The position numbers and the translations under genes were made by a program. From UBA3210 sp048359995 (GTDB lineage: Bacteria; Bacillota_I; Bacilli_A; RFN20; CAG-449), in contig DBGCPK010000002.1 of NCBI GenBank assembly GCA_048359995.1, forward strand, positions 11,945-75,944: a stretch of 64,000 nucleotides of DNA, read 5' to 3'. Numbering within the stretch: position 1 is the stretch's first letter; every line of letters begins with the position of its first letter. Positions 11,001 to 18,642 of the stretch are shown piece after piece. The notes under the pieces are model-generated. The model saw only the letters and a list, made by a program, of their open reading frames with translations. It searched no databases and had not been told where the DNA came from.

Positions 11001-14000
11001 GTCGATATCGTCGAGCAAAGCGCAATTATAGAAAGCGTTCGCTCCGATGACGATCACCTTTTCCATATTGATGGTTGTCAATTTTTGATCGTTATAAAAG
11101 GCATATTCGCGGACGTACTTGATCGAATCCGGCAAAGTCACCGAAGTCAGCGATTGACAGTTGTAGAAAGCGTATTTTTGAATTTCTTCGACGCCCTCCG
11201 GAACGACGACGCTCGTCACCGAAAGGTTGGTAGACGGTACTTTGTTCGCGTCGTAATCGTCTTCGTCGATGATGATGTCGTTGTTCAAATCGTAAAGGCA
11301 GAAAGAGAACGAACCGATGTAGAAAATCCCTTCGTCGTCGGGGATTACGACATCTCCGCCTCTCCCTTTATAAGCGATCAGCGTTCGGTCTTCGATGACG
11401 AATTCGCTCTTAACCGTTACACGGGTGGAAGCCATAATGTTCGACATTTTTCCGTCGACGATGATTCGAAGAGTGATGTTGGCGTTTCCCTTCTTCATCG
11501 CTTCCACGTTTCCGTTCTGGTCGACGGTCGCCACGTCCGGATTGGAAGATTCCCAAACCAGTTCATAACGGCTCTCTGGCAGATACCAAGGAGTGATCGA
11601 ATAATGAATTTTGATTCTTTCCCCAGGATAGAAATTGATTTTCGGAGTTTCGGTGAAATAATGCGTTGTTCCGGTATCGCCGATTTCACTGGTATCTCCG
11701 GCCGAAAGGAACGCATACGTCGTCGTAAAGTAAGTAAATTTCAATTCTTCCAAACTCACTTCGTCGTTGTTGACCGCCGACTTTTTGTCCCTCGAAAGGG
11801 AAACCGGCCTTTCTTTCACGTTGATGATGACGGAAGTTTTTCTTCCGTCGAGAACTTCGCCTACCGTCACTTGAACGCGGCCTTTGCTCAGCGCGCTGAG
11901 TTTGCCCTCTTTGACTACGGCGATCTTTTCGTTGGAGGAGGTCCAATCGAGATATTTAAGGTAATCTTTGTCGGCGTCCAAATTCGGATCGTTGCTCGCC
12001 AGATATTCGGTCAAATCGATGGTTTCGCCGACATACGCGGAAATCGCATTGACCGGCGTACCGTCGTATTGTCCGTTTTCGGTGAATTTGAAATCGCCGT
12101 CCGTACCCGGCAATTGAACCAGATACAAATTGGAATTCAAAGCGTAATCGTCGACGATGAAAGCCAAGGAACTGGTAATCACTTTGTCGTCGTAAAGCGC
12201 GTCGATATAATCGGTGATTTCGAATTTCACTTCGGTAGAAGAATTCTTGTCTCCGTACACCGGTATCGGATTTTCCGTCAACGTCGTATAGGAAGAAGAA
12301 GAGGTAAATAAGATCGGAGTGATAGCCTGTACGTAATGGTTGTCGTAAACCGTCAGGTAGATGTAGTACCTGTCTTTCTTCAAGGTTTTATCGTACTTCT
12401 TTTCGAAAGAAGCGTTGGTGATCATCGGAGCCTGATCGTCGCAGGTAAAGGTGAAACTGAACGTGTTTCGGGCATTCGTGGAAACCCCTCCGTCTCCGTA
12501 GTCCAGAAGCCCGTACATTTTGAATTCGTACTCCCGATTGTTGATCAAACCTAATTGAGAGGATTTGCACTTGATGTCTTCATAATAAGGATAAGGAGAT
12601 CCGCCCATAGAATAGGATTTATTGGCATTGTAGGCGAGGTATTCGTAAACCACTTCTCCGGTCACTTTGTCGGTGATCGTAAAGTTCATCGTCTTCGCAC
12701 CTCTCAGCAAGCCGGCGTAAACGCAAGCGATTCCGTCCGTCGCCCCGAACAAAGTCGAAACGGCGGCGTGTTCCTCGCTTGCCGGAATCGGATCGTACAT
12801 CTCTTCGTCCAAATCGTAGAGATACGTCCCCATCGGTACGATATAATTGTTATAGTAGGAAGCATAAGGCGTAGTCGCCAGCACGTCCGCTTTGATTTTG
12901 TCTTCGTCGTCAATGCTCGCGTCGTGCGCTTCGGATTCCACTTCGAAATAAGTTTTATCGAAGAGAGGCGCTACCGTCCAGTCCCCGTAAAAAGCCAAAA
13001 ACGGTACGGACAAGTCGATTTCGTTCTCATCGACGGATTTCAGTTCGGCAAAGCCTTCGATAAACATACCGTAAGGGAAGAGGTTGTTTAGCATCGTCTT
13101 ATCTTCGTCGGACAATGCATACGTGACAGAGAGCTTGCAAGTCGAAAGCGCGTCGACGGTGACGATCACTTGTCCGTTTTCCGTCTTCTTGCTTCCGCCG
13201 GAAAGCACATCTATCGCGCTGTTCCCTTGCAGAATCTGGTCGCTTTCCGCGACAAAGTTGCTGTCAGAAGAAGAGACCGTTTCCGTCATACCGCAGAGAT
13301 CAAACGCATAGCTCAACGAATGATCGGCGGTATTGACCACGTTGAAATTCATCGTGTACGTTCCGGTTTTCTTCGGATCGTCGCCCAATTCCAATTTCGA
13401 GCGGTCGATGCCGTCTACGGTGATATACGCATTGGTGTTTACAGCGTTAAAAAGATTGGCTAATCCTGCGCCTTGTTTGCGCGGAGAATATGGAATTCCC
13501 TCCTCGTTCAAAGCGATCGTCGCCGTCGACATCAGCAATTGATTGACTCTGACGGAAACTTCTTTCGCACTCAGTTCAGGGAAAGTTTCTTTGACATATT
13601 GGCGGATCAAGATGACGATACCGCAGAGATTCGGCGTCGCCATCGACGTTCCGGAAAGTTCATCGTAACCGCCTCCGGGAATCGCCGATTTGATGTTGCC
13701 GCCGTGCGCGGTGATTTCCGGCTTGATCTTCAAGTCCGGAGTCGGTCCCCAAGAGGAAAAGTCGGACATGAACGGTCCCGCCAAATTCTCTCTGCTCAAA
13801 GTCAGCGTACCGTTGCTCTTTTTTGCCAATTCGGTTCCGTCGTCTTTGGAAATCGAAATGCACGGAATGCTGAGATCTTTTCCCATCGACATCAGGATAT
13901 CGCCCGCGACATTGTTGTAAATGATGATTCCGGCTGCTCCTTGAGCGGCCGCGATTTTCGCCTTTTCTTCGAAAGTATTGTCGCCGCGCCTTACCAAGGC

Positions 14001-15488
14001 GATTTTTCCTCTGACATTCAATCCGGAATAATTGATGAGCATTCCCACGCCGGGTACGGTGACGTATTCGTATACTTTCTCTCCGCTTTCCGGCAGATTC
14101 AGCATTTCAAAGAAATCGTACGGCTTACTCGCCAGATTGTTCGATTCGTTGAAGAAAATGATCTGTTCGTCGTTGCCGATCAGGTATTTGCTCTTCGTTC
14201 CGCTGATGGAGGCCACCGAAAGCGCCGCGGCATAGGTAGACGGCGAACCGACCGTTGCCGAATCCGGATTGGTCACTTTATTGGTATTGCCTTGTTCCGA
14301 TCCGTAGCTCGAACTGTAACTGTTGCTCGCCGCGGTGAGCAGGCTGATTCCGCTTTGATTGATTTTATCATAAACCGTGTTGATCAAATTGCCGTCTTCT
14401 TCGCGCGAAAATCCGCAAGAAGAACCCAAAGACATATTGATCGCGTCCACTTTCAGGAGAACCGCGTCTTCCAACGCCGCTAAGATATCGTCTGTGTCGG
14501 CTCCGGAAGAAAGATTCGGGAAAACTTTCATCAAAACCAGCTGCGTATTGACCGCCACACCGGTGATCGTCGAACTTTTTCCGCCGATGATTCCCGCCAC
14601 GTGAGTCCCGTGTTCGGAATCGTACGGCGTTACATCGGAATCCTTGTCGGCGTAATCGTAGACGAAAGGAATCTTTTTGCTGTAATACACATCGCTCAGT
14701 TTTAAATCCGGCGTCATCTTCTTCGCATTGGATTCGTCGAGAATAGAAGCGACATACTGCTGATCGATCAAGCAATTGTCCGGTTGATTGGCAAATACTT
14801 CGTGACTGCAATCGAAACCGGAATCGAGAATCGCGACAGCCGTGCCGGTTCCGTTGTAATCGACGGTCGAAGAATTGAAAATTCCCGTTTCATAGACGTC
14901 GACCAAATTCTGTACCGCCCCGTCGCTCAACCCTTCGGACGTCGTCTGTGAAGGATTGTATCGATCCTGAAGAACGGCATTTTTCACGCCGCTATAACTT
15001 TCCAGTTTCAAAAAATCTCCGTAAGTTGTCGTGCAGGCAATGCCGTTGATAATCGTCTTATATCGATAGTCCACCGAATCGATCAATCCGGCGTTGATCA
15101 GTTTTGCGACCATTTTCTGCTGTTCGTTTTCGATAACTTTCGTACTCAAAATTCCCTCGGCGGTCACAGCGTAATCGCCGACGGATTCATAACTGTCGCT
15201 TGCCGCGTTCAGATACCGATCGATCAACGGATTCTGTTCCAATTCCAAGATTACCGAAACGCGGTCGTTTTCGGAATATCCCTTGTTCTCCAAAAGGTAT
15301 TCCGCTTTGATGCTGTCAACCCGACTCAACTGCTCGCAATCGTAATCGGCTTTGAGCACATTTAACTGTCCTCTCGACTCCTGAGTTCCGCCGGAATTTT
15401 CGGCGGTATTGGCAAAAACGCCGCAACTGGTCAACCCCAAGGTCACCGCTCCCAGAGAAGCAAAGAGGATCTTGTTTACTTTGTGCAT
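8031..15488 (-). CDS. Giant S8 subtilase with PA, Ig-like and BspA-type leucine-rich repeats
   Basis: 2485-residue cell-surface serine protease. Lipobox LTSC (Cys22); prodomain-like segment about 60-180; catalytic triad Asp222 (LDSG), His293 (HGTHVAG) and Ser615 (GTSMATP) with oxyanion Asn389. A protease-associated domain is inserted at about 480-545 (GKIALVRRG). An Fn3-like stretch, as in lactocepin/C5a-type proteases, follows the catalytic domain. Two Big-2-like Ig domains (WTSSNEKIAVV, WESSNPDVATV) come next, then an EF-hand/dockerin-like loop DLNNDIIIDEDD. Roughly 30 or more BspA-type LRR units (IGxxAFxxCxxLxxVxLP) span about 1425-2220. An Ala-rich helical region follows. The end is a membrane helix plus RRRKIF, like a wall-anchor tail but without LPxTG. 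All catalytic residues are present. A substrate-recognition or host-adhesion role for the LRRs is inferred. Confidence 0.93.
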   Translation of the reverse strand: MHKVNKILFASLGAVTLGLTSCGVFANTAENSGGTQESRGQLNVLKADYDCEQLSRVDSIKAEYLLENKGYSENDRVSVILELEQNPLIDRYLNAASDSYESVGDYAVTAEGILSTKVIENEQQKMVAKLINAGLIDSVDYRYKTIINGIACTTTYGDFLKLESYSGVKNAVLQDRYNPSQTTSEGLSDGAVQNLVDVYETGIFNSSTVDYNGTGTAVAILDSGFDCSHEVFANQPDNCLIDQQYVASILDESNAKKMTPDLKLSDVYYSKKIPFVYDYADKDSDVTPYDSEHGTHVAGIIGGKSSTITGVAVNTQLVLMKVFPNLSSGADTDDILAALEDAVLLKVDAINMSLGSSCGFSREEDGNLINTVYDKINQSGISLLTAASNSYSSSYGSEQGNTNKVTNPDSATVGSPSTYAAALSVASISGTKSKYLIGNDEQIIFFNESNNLASKPYDFFEMLNLPESGEKVYEYVTVPGVGMLINYSGLNVRGKIALVRRGDNTFEEKAKIAAAQGAAGIIIYNNVAGDILMSMGKDLSIPCISISKDDGTELAKKSNGTLTLSRENLAGPFMSDFSSWGPTPDLKIKPEITAHGGNIKSAIPGGGYDELSGTSMATPNLCGIVILIRQYVKETFPELSAKEVSVRVNQLLMSTATIALNEEGIPYSPRKQGAGLANLFNAVNTNAYITVDGIDRSKLELGDDPKKTGTYTMNFNVVNTADHSLSYAFDLCGMTETVSSSDSNFVAESDQILQGNSAIDVLSGGSKKTENGQVIVTVDALSTCKLSVTYALSDEDKTMLNNLFPYGMFIEGFAELKSVDENEIDLSVPFLAFYGDWTVAPLFDKTYFEVESEAHDASIDDEDKIKADVLATTPYASYYNNYIVPMGTYLYDLDEEMYDPIPASEEHAAVSTLFGATDGIACVYAGLLRGAKTMNFTITDKVTGEVVYEYLAYNANKSYSMGGSPYPYYEDIKCKSSQLGLINNREYEFKMYGLLDYGDGGVSTNARNTFSFTFTCDDQAPMITNASFEKKYDKTLKKDRYYIYLTVYDNHYVQAITPILFTSSSSYTTLTENPIPVYGDKNSSTEVKFEITDYIDALYDDKVITSSLAFIVDDYALNSNLYLVQLPGTDGDFKFTENGQYDGTPVNAISAYVGETIDLTEYLASNDPNLDADKDYLKYLDWTSSNEKIAVVKEGKLSALSKGRVQVTVGEVLDGRKTSVIINVKERPVSLSRDKKSAVNNDEVSLEELKFTYFTTTYAFLSAGDTSEIGDTGTTHYFTETPKINFYPGERIKIHYSITPWYLPESRYELVWESSNPDVATVDQNGNVEAMKKGNANITLRIIVDGKMSNIMASTRVTVKSEFVIEDRTLIAYKGRGGDVVIPDDEGIFYIGSFSFCLYDLNNDIIIDEDDYDANKVPSTNLSVTSVVVPEGVEEIQKYAFYNCQSLTSVTLPDSIKYVREYAFYNDQKLTTINMEKVIVIGANAFYNCALLDDIDLSSIYAIGVRAFDKCASLSSVDLSTLRNTGKEAFRNCTSLENLTLSKDTKLSYGMFVNSAIRHLSLEVDRIPEFAFANCAQLLDVTLNGDMVYIGEGAFSGDTALMSVAFNGTLEWIYDQAFYNCSSLKSVALPNCSVNFGNYVFYDCTELTSVVFGENTYIESIGGSFLDNTSVNSFVVENSNYYLSVGDSPYLLSKDGNELILAAPDYAYGTISLDYASIGEGAFSGIKTLTELILTNADTVIGDYAFANCIHLTSLTLPEGGITIGKHAFNYASELTSVVNLDKVAEIGDYAFANTAMSEIVLGDDVVVREGGFFSAKVVRLTLGANADLGFGAFQKCTDLETVVMPDQGGVILGTSAFAGDTKLNEIDLTKLGESIGNEAFYNCSSLTKADLALVKYIGDYAFGDCSRLKEISLPSVVLIGEGAFARVGETGGAPIFSELVLPDTLEGIGTGAFLGCGGFTEVSIPQGIETIENFAFSYCTGLLTVNLPESVTSIGDYAFIGCSSLVSVNGGKVETFGDYAFAATSSLLNCDLTNAKTVGNYAFLNSGLKNIGETSRIETIGDYAFQANYFTQFDASGATMIGEGAFNSNQQLTKFVLSEKIASFGDLALLGCSSLEKITDSEDADTVLLNDYARLEKGVLYTYLPNGLLQLEAYPGGNRNSEFSVLEGTVRIEQYAGNMNAHLVTLILPDSLKSIGNFAFNGCTSLKTVEFRSFTAPVLESTYGMTNLSDPTLSESDPGYELLHGYFDMFGIEAYYAQFIDLVGKNRPIQMILPANEGIKGYDTIIFEAYFGKVSDSARSTYVARDENTVLFLDYYRLIPELGEVTINDATNIDSAVTYYNALKQDLTAYGYTESEIQAMTEKLAAAQSAIREIRLSAATQKVKDIQAEIDALPDTFSLADLALLKDLTDRINALKIEEKQILDLSAYNALSAAYNAYLNSLESDIEQAESVSSRAYVYAALTTVASLSLVGAATLLIRRRKIF

Positions 15489-15542
15489 AAAGTACTCCTT
15501 CTAAAACCAATCTTTTAATAAATTAAAAGACTATTCTTTGAC

Positions 15543-15571
15543 TTTATACATCAACCGGATAATTTTATCAA
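15543..15571 (-). promoter_or_regulatory. Promoter of the subtilase-lipoprotein operon
   Basis: Minus-strand TTGATA (15566-15571) and TATAAA (15543-15548) with a 17-nt spacer, about 55 nt upstream of the subtilase start, which has an AAGGAG-type ribosome site. It is a near-consensus vegetative promoter. Confidence 0.65.
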
Positions 15572-15583
15572 TGAAAAAAAATA

Positions 15584-15597
15584 TGAAAGCGATTTTA
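15584..15597. promoter_or_regulatory. cre-like site upstream of the subtilase promoter
   Basis: Minus strand reads TAAAATCGCTTTCA, 13 of 14 positions of the CcpA operator consensus (A instead of G at position 2). It sits 12 nt upstream of the -35 box, the same relative side as the cre-like site at 7443-7456. Confidence 0.5.
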
Positions 15598-15634
15598 GTC
15601 CTATTTCTTAGACATCTGCCCGTTTTTTTCTTTT

Positions 15635-16414
15635 TTATACGATCGGTTTGATGAAGCGCGCGCTGATAAACGCAATCCACCGATGCGGAAGAAAACGGGA
15701 AAGAAAATAAGCGATTTTATTCTTCGCGCCGACAACGGCGAACGTTTTTCCTTTTTCCGACATTTTGAAAGCGTACCGCGCCACCGATTCGGCGCTGACG
15801 GGTTTGAGTTTCTTGAAAGTATATTCGTTATGCGCCCGATCGACAAATCCGGAATAGAACGGTCCCGGACATAAGGTCAACAACCGAATTTCGGTTTTTC
15901 TCAGTTCGTATGCGATCGATTGCCCTAAATACAGCACATAAGCCTTGCAGGCGTGATAGGTCGACATATACGGACCCGGATACAATCCGGCAACGGAAGA
16001 AACGTTGACGATCCGACCTTCATCGTATTTGAGCATATTGTCGAGAAAAACTCTGGTCAAGTAGACCACGGCGTTGCAGTTGACTTCCGTCATCTCGATT
16101 TGCTTGGAAATTTCCATCTTGCGGAAATCGTTCTGATCGCCGAATCCGGCGCAGTTGACCAAGCATCGGACAAAATAGCCTTCTTCGTCGCAAATGTATT
16201 TGATTCTTTTCAAATCTTCGTATTTCGAAAGATCGGCTTCGATGGCGAAAATCTCGACACCGCCGAAGAGAATTCCGATCTCTTTTTTCGTCGCTTTGAG
16301 TTTGTCGAAATCGCAATCGATCAATATCAGATTGTCTCCTCTTCCCGCGTAGATTTTGGCAAATTCTTTTCCCAAACCGCTTGCACCGCCCGTTATCATC
16401 GTCGCTTTTCGCAT
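15635..16414 (-). CDS. Short-chain dehydrogenase/reductase (SDR)
   Basis: About 259-residue classical SDR oxidoreductase, cytosolic, NAD(P)-dependent. Visible motifs in order: nucleotide-binding TGGASGLG near residue 8, Asp of LIDCD after beta-2 (suggesting NAD(H) rather than NADPH preference), NCAG near residue 86, catalytic Ser in NVSSVAG, and Tyr-x-x-x-Lys in YHACK, followed by CPGPF. The C-terminal tail is basic and hydrophobic (LSRFLPHRWIAFISARFIKPIV) and may touch the membrane. I use the ATG at 16414; a GTG nine bases upstream is possible. The substrate cannot be told from sequence. It stands alone, co-directional with the XRE regulator gene upstream. Confidence 0.85.
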   Translation of the reverse strand: MRKATMITGGASGLGKEFAKIYAGRGDNLILIDCDFDKLKATKKEIGILFGGVEIFAIEADLSKYEDLKRIKYICDEEGYFVRCLVNCAGFGDQNDFRKMEISKQIEMTEVNCNAVVYLTRVFLDNMLKYDEGRIVNVSSVAGLYPGPYMSTYHACKAYVLYLGQSIAYELRKTEIRLLTLCPGPFYSGFVDRAHNEYTFKKLKPVSAESVARYAFKMSEKGKTFAVVGAKNKIAYFLSRFLPHRWIAFISARFIKPIV

Positions 16415-16474
16415 CGTTATCACCCAAGGGTATTTTCACCCGTTTCGGCGCTTTAAATCAAAATCAAAGAAAAT

Positions 16475-17104
16475 CTAATTTTTCGGGTCCGAAGAATACC
16501 CGTGTTTGCTGTGCCTTTTCAAAAGATACCAGAAACAAGTCAGAATCTGCAAAGGAATGCAAAGGATATAGAATAACCACGCCCAATCGGTAATCAAATA
16601 AAAGGATCGTTCCAAAGAAAGGCCGACGGTCCAGATCAGCGCGGACACGATGAAGAAAGAAAAAATCCTCTTCCCCCAGATTTTATTGAAAACCAAAACG
16701 ATGATGAAAGAAACGGGTATCGCGTAAATAAACGGCATATAGCACCAGATTTTAAACCATTCCGTCCCGTTTCCGAACCACAGCATAAAGACGAAAACGA
16801 TCGTGGCGACCAGCCACGTCAATCCGACCGAAAGAAAAGTAACCAAAATCTTATTGTGATTTCCCGACGGCAACCTTTTGAGTTTCTTCTCCGCGAGCAA
16901 ATCGGTAACTTTGATTCCGTAAATTTCCGAAAGCGCGTAGAGCACATAAATATCCGGCAGCCCTTCCGCGCGTTCCCATTTGGAAATCGCCTTATCGGAA
17001 TAGCCGATCTTTTCGGCCACGTAAGACTGTTTGTAATTGCAAAGTTTCCGGTAATGAACCAGATTGGAGGCAATCGTTTGCCTGATTTTGTTTTCGTCTG
17101 TCAT
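16475..17104 (-). CDS. XRE-family transcriptional regulator with C-terminal membrane domain
   Basis: 209-residue protein: an N-terminal helix-turn-helix of the Cro/CI type at about 8-62 (LVHYRKLCNYKQSYVAEKIG ... SKWERAEGLPD), followed by four to five hydrophobic segments (about 85-195) and a short charged tail. This is the plan of membrane-anchored XRE regulators in Bacillota, whose signal is usually unknown. I place the start at 17104 and not at the ATG 24 nt upstream (17128), because the promoter at 17113-17141 would start transcription between the two. Its target is unknown; it is divergent from degV. Confidence 0.8.
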   Translation of the reverse strand: MTDENKIRQTIASNLVHYRKLCNYKQSYVAEKIGYSDKAISKWERAEGLPDIYVLYALSEIYGIKVTDLLAEKKLKRLPSGNHNKILVTFLSVGLTWLVATIVFVFMLWFGNGTEWFKIWCYMPFIYAIPVSFIIVLVFNKIWGKRIFSFFIVSALIWTVGLSLERSFYLITDWAWLFYILCIPLQILTCFWYLLKRHSKHGYSSDPKN

Positions 17105-17112
17105 ACATAAAA

Positions 17113-17141
17113 ATAGTAAGAATTTCATCGGGTTTTGTCAA
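17113..17141 (-). promoter_or_regulatory. Promoter giving a leaderless or near-leaderless mRNA
   Basis: Minus strand TTGACA (17136-17141, perfect -35), a 17-nt spacer, then TACTAT (17113-17118). The expected transcription start about 7 nt downstream falls at 17105-17107, next to the ATG at 17104, and no Shine-Dalgarno sequence is present. Confidence 0.6.
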
Positions 17142-17300
17142 GCAAAATTCGTCGTTCTACCGTGAGTAGAGCGTTTTTTCTTCATTCTACCCGAAAAAAT
17201 CGGACTCTACTTTCGGCAAACGCAACCGTAGACAAATAAAATGAATGTTTTTGTTCGCCCTGTGATAAGATAGTAGCGTAAATTTAAGGAGGACACGATT

Positions 17301-18164
17301 ATGAGTTATGTAATTTTTTCAGATTCCGGTTCTGACTATTCCGATTCGATGGCGAAGAAGATGAACGTGAGAATCATTCCTTTATCCTATATTATGCACG
17401 GAAAGGAATATACCTCGATTACCGACGAATTGATGAAGGAAACCTATCAATCCTTGCGAAACAAGGAAAACGTTTCGACCAGTTGCGCGAACGTCTTCAC
17501 GATCACCAAAATGCTGGAAGAAGAATTGGTCAAGGGAAACGATATCCTCTATTTAGCATTCTCTTCCGGTTTAAGCGCCACATACGCCAACGGGCTTAAA
17601 GCCTGCGATTCGCTGAGAAAAAAATATCCGGATCGGAAGATCAGCATCGTCGATTCTCTCTCGGCTTCCTTGGGACAGGGTCTACTTCTCACTTACGCTT
17701 GCGAATTCAGAGATCAGGGAGAAAGTCTGGAAGACGTCACTCGATTTCTCGAATCCAACAAACTGAGAATGTCTCATCTATTCACTGTAGATGAGATGTT
17801 TTATTTATACAACGGCGGTCGAATTACCCGTTCCACTTATCTAGTTGCCCGCTTTGCCCAAATCAAACCGATTATGCACGTCACCGACGACGGAAAACTG
17901 ACGGCGATCGGAAAAGTGATCGGACGAAAAAAGGCTCTGAGAACGATGATCGACAAAGTCGTCGAAACGATCGACGAGCCGGAAAAACAGGTCATCTACA
18001 TCTCGCACGGCGATTGCATCAAAGAAGCGGAGTTCGTCAAGGAAGAACTGAATAAACGGATCAAGGTCAAGGACATTTTCATCGACTACATCTCTCCGGT
18101 TATCGGCATTCATTCCGGTCCAGGTACTCTGGCTATCTTCTATTTTTCCAACCATCGCATCTGA
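17301..18164 (+). CDS. DegV family fatty-acid-binding protein
   Basis: 287-residue cytosolic DegV protein, normal length. The family binds a fatty acid in a cleft between two alpha/beta domains and in Bacillota acts as the FakB-type acyl carrier for fatty-acid kinase. Visible: N-terminal IFSDSGSDYSDSMA (family phrase D-S-x-x-D), VSTSCANVFTI near residue 58, the SSGLSATYANG loop, the SLSASLGQG segment, VDEMFYLYNGGRIT and the C-terminal SPVIGIHSGPGTLAIFY. The ribosome site AAGGAGG is well spaced. A hairpin terminator follows directly, so it is monocistronic. No kinase partner (DhaK/FakA) is encoded nearby. Confidence 0.93.
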   Translation: MSYVIFSDSGSDYSDSMAKKMNVRIIPLSYIMHGKEYTSITDELMKETYQSLRNKENVSTSCANVFTITKMLEEELVKGNDILYLAFSSGLSATYANGLKACDSLRKKYPDRKISIVDSLSASLGQGLLLTYACEFRDQGESLEDVTRFLESNKLRMSHLFTVDEMFYLYNGGRITRSTYLVARFAQIKPIMHVTDDGKLTAIGKVIGRKKALRTMIDKVVETIDEPEKQVIYISHGDCIKEAEFVKEELNKRIKVKDIFIDYISPVIGIHSGPGTLAIFYFSNHRI

Positions 18165-18196
18165 AAAAGGTTCCGCGTCGTCGGAACTTTTTTTTT
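18165..18196 (+). terminator. Intrinsic terminator after degV
   Basis: GTTCCG ... CGGAAC stem (18170-18175 with 18182-18187) followed by a run of nine T residues, beginning one base after the degV stop codon. Confidence 0.85.
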
Positions 18197-18224
18197 ACGA
18201 AAACAAGTTTTATCAGATTTTTCT

Positions 18225-18252
18225 TTTACTTATTCTTTTTTTGTGCTACAAT
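18225..18252 (+). promoter_or_regulatory. Promoter of the tRNA-Leu pair
   Basis: TTTACT (18225-18230), 16-nt spacer, TACAAT (18247-18252), about 20 nt upstream of the first tRNA. Consensus match only. Confidence 0.55.
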
Positions 18253-18272
18253 AGGGTTCGCGAGTTCCCCTT

Positions 18273-18355
<83 letters not shown>

Positions 18356-18365
18356 AAAAAAGACT

Positions 18366-18450
18366 GCCCGCGTGGTGAAATTGGTAGACGCAAAGGACTC
18401 AAAATCCTTCGACGCGAGTCGTGTCGGTTCGAGTCCGACCGCGGGCACCA
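18366..18450 (+). tRNA. tRNA-Leu (anticodon CAA)
   Basis: Complete class II tRNA with encoded CCA. Acceptor GCCCGCG pairs with CGCGGGC. The anticodon loop CTCAAAA between AAGGA and TCCTT gives anticodon CAA (reads TTG). Long variable arm CGACGCGAGTCG and T-loop TTCGAGT. It lies 10 nt after the first tRNA-Leu, so the two are processed from one transcript. Confidence 0.96.
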
Positions 18451-18461
18451 TCGAAATGGTC

Positions 18462-18488
18462 AAAGACCGGCGAAATCGTCGGTCTTTT
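18462..18488 (+). terminator. Intrinsic terminator after the tRNA genes
   Basis: AAAGACCG pairs with CGGTCTTT around a short loop and ends in five T residues, 11 nt beyond the second tRNA. Confidence 0.85.
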
Positions 18489-18576
18489 TATTATACAGAG
18501 ATTCTTCCGACGGAAATCGCCTCGATTTTCGCATCGGCACTTCCGAATTCTAAAAACATAAATTTATAATTTTCTG

Positions 18577-18590
18577 TGAAAACGCTTTCA
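18577..18590. promoter_or_regulatory. cre site (perfect CcpA operator) of the amylase gene
   Basis: TGAAAACGCTTTCA matches all 14 positions of TGWAANCGNTNWCA and is palindromic. It overlaps the -35 region of a likely promoter whose -10 box TATACT lies at 18609-18614, 53 nt before the amylase start. This position predicts repression by CcpA when preferred sugars are available. Confidence 0.8.
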
Positions 18591-18642
18591 TTTGCAAGAA
18601 AAATAAAATATACTTAATTCAGATTTTTGAAAGGGAAAAAAT

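Noticed and set aside
10758..12311. 517-codon plus-strand open frame
   Set aside because: Antisense shadow of the subtilase gene caused by codon bias; no ribosome site or domain.
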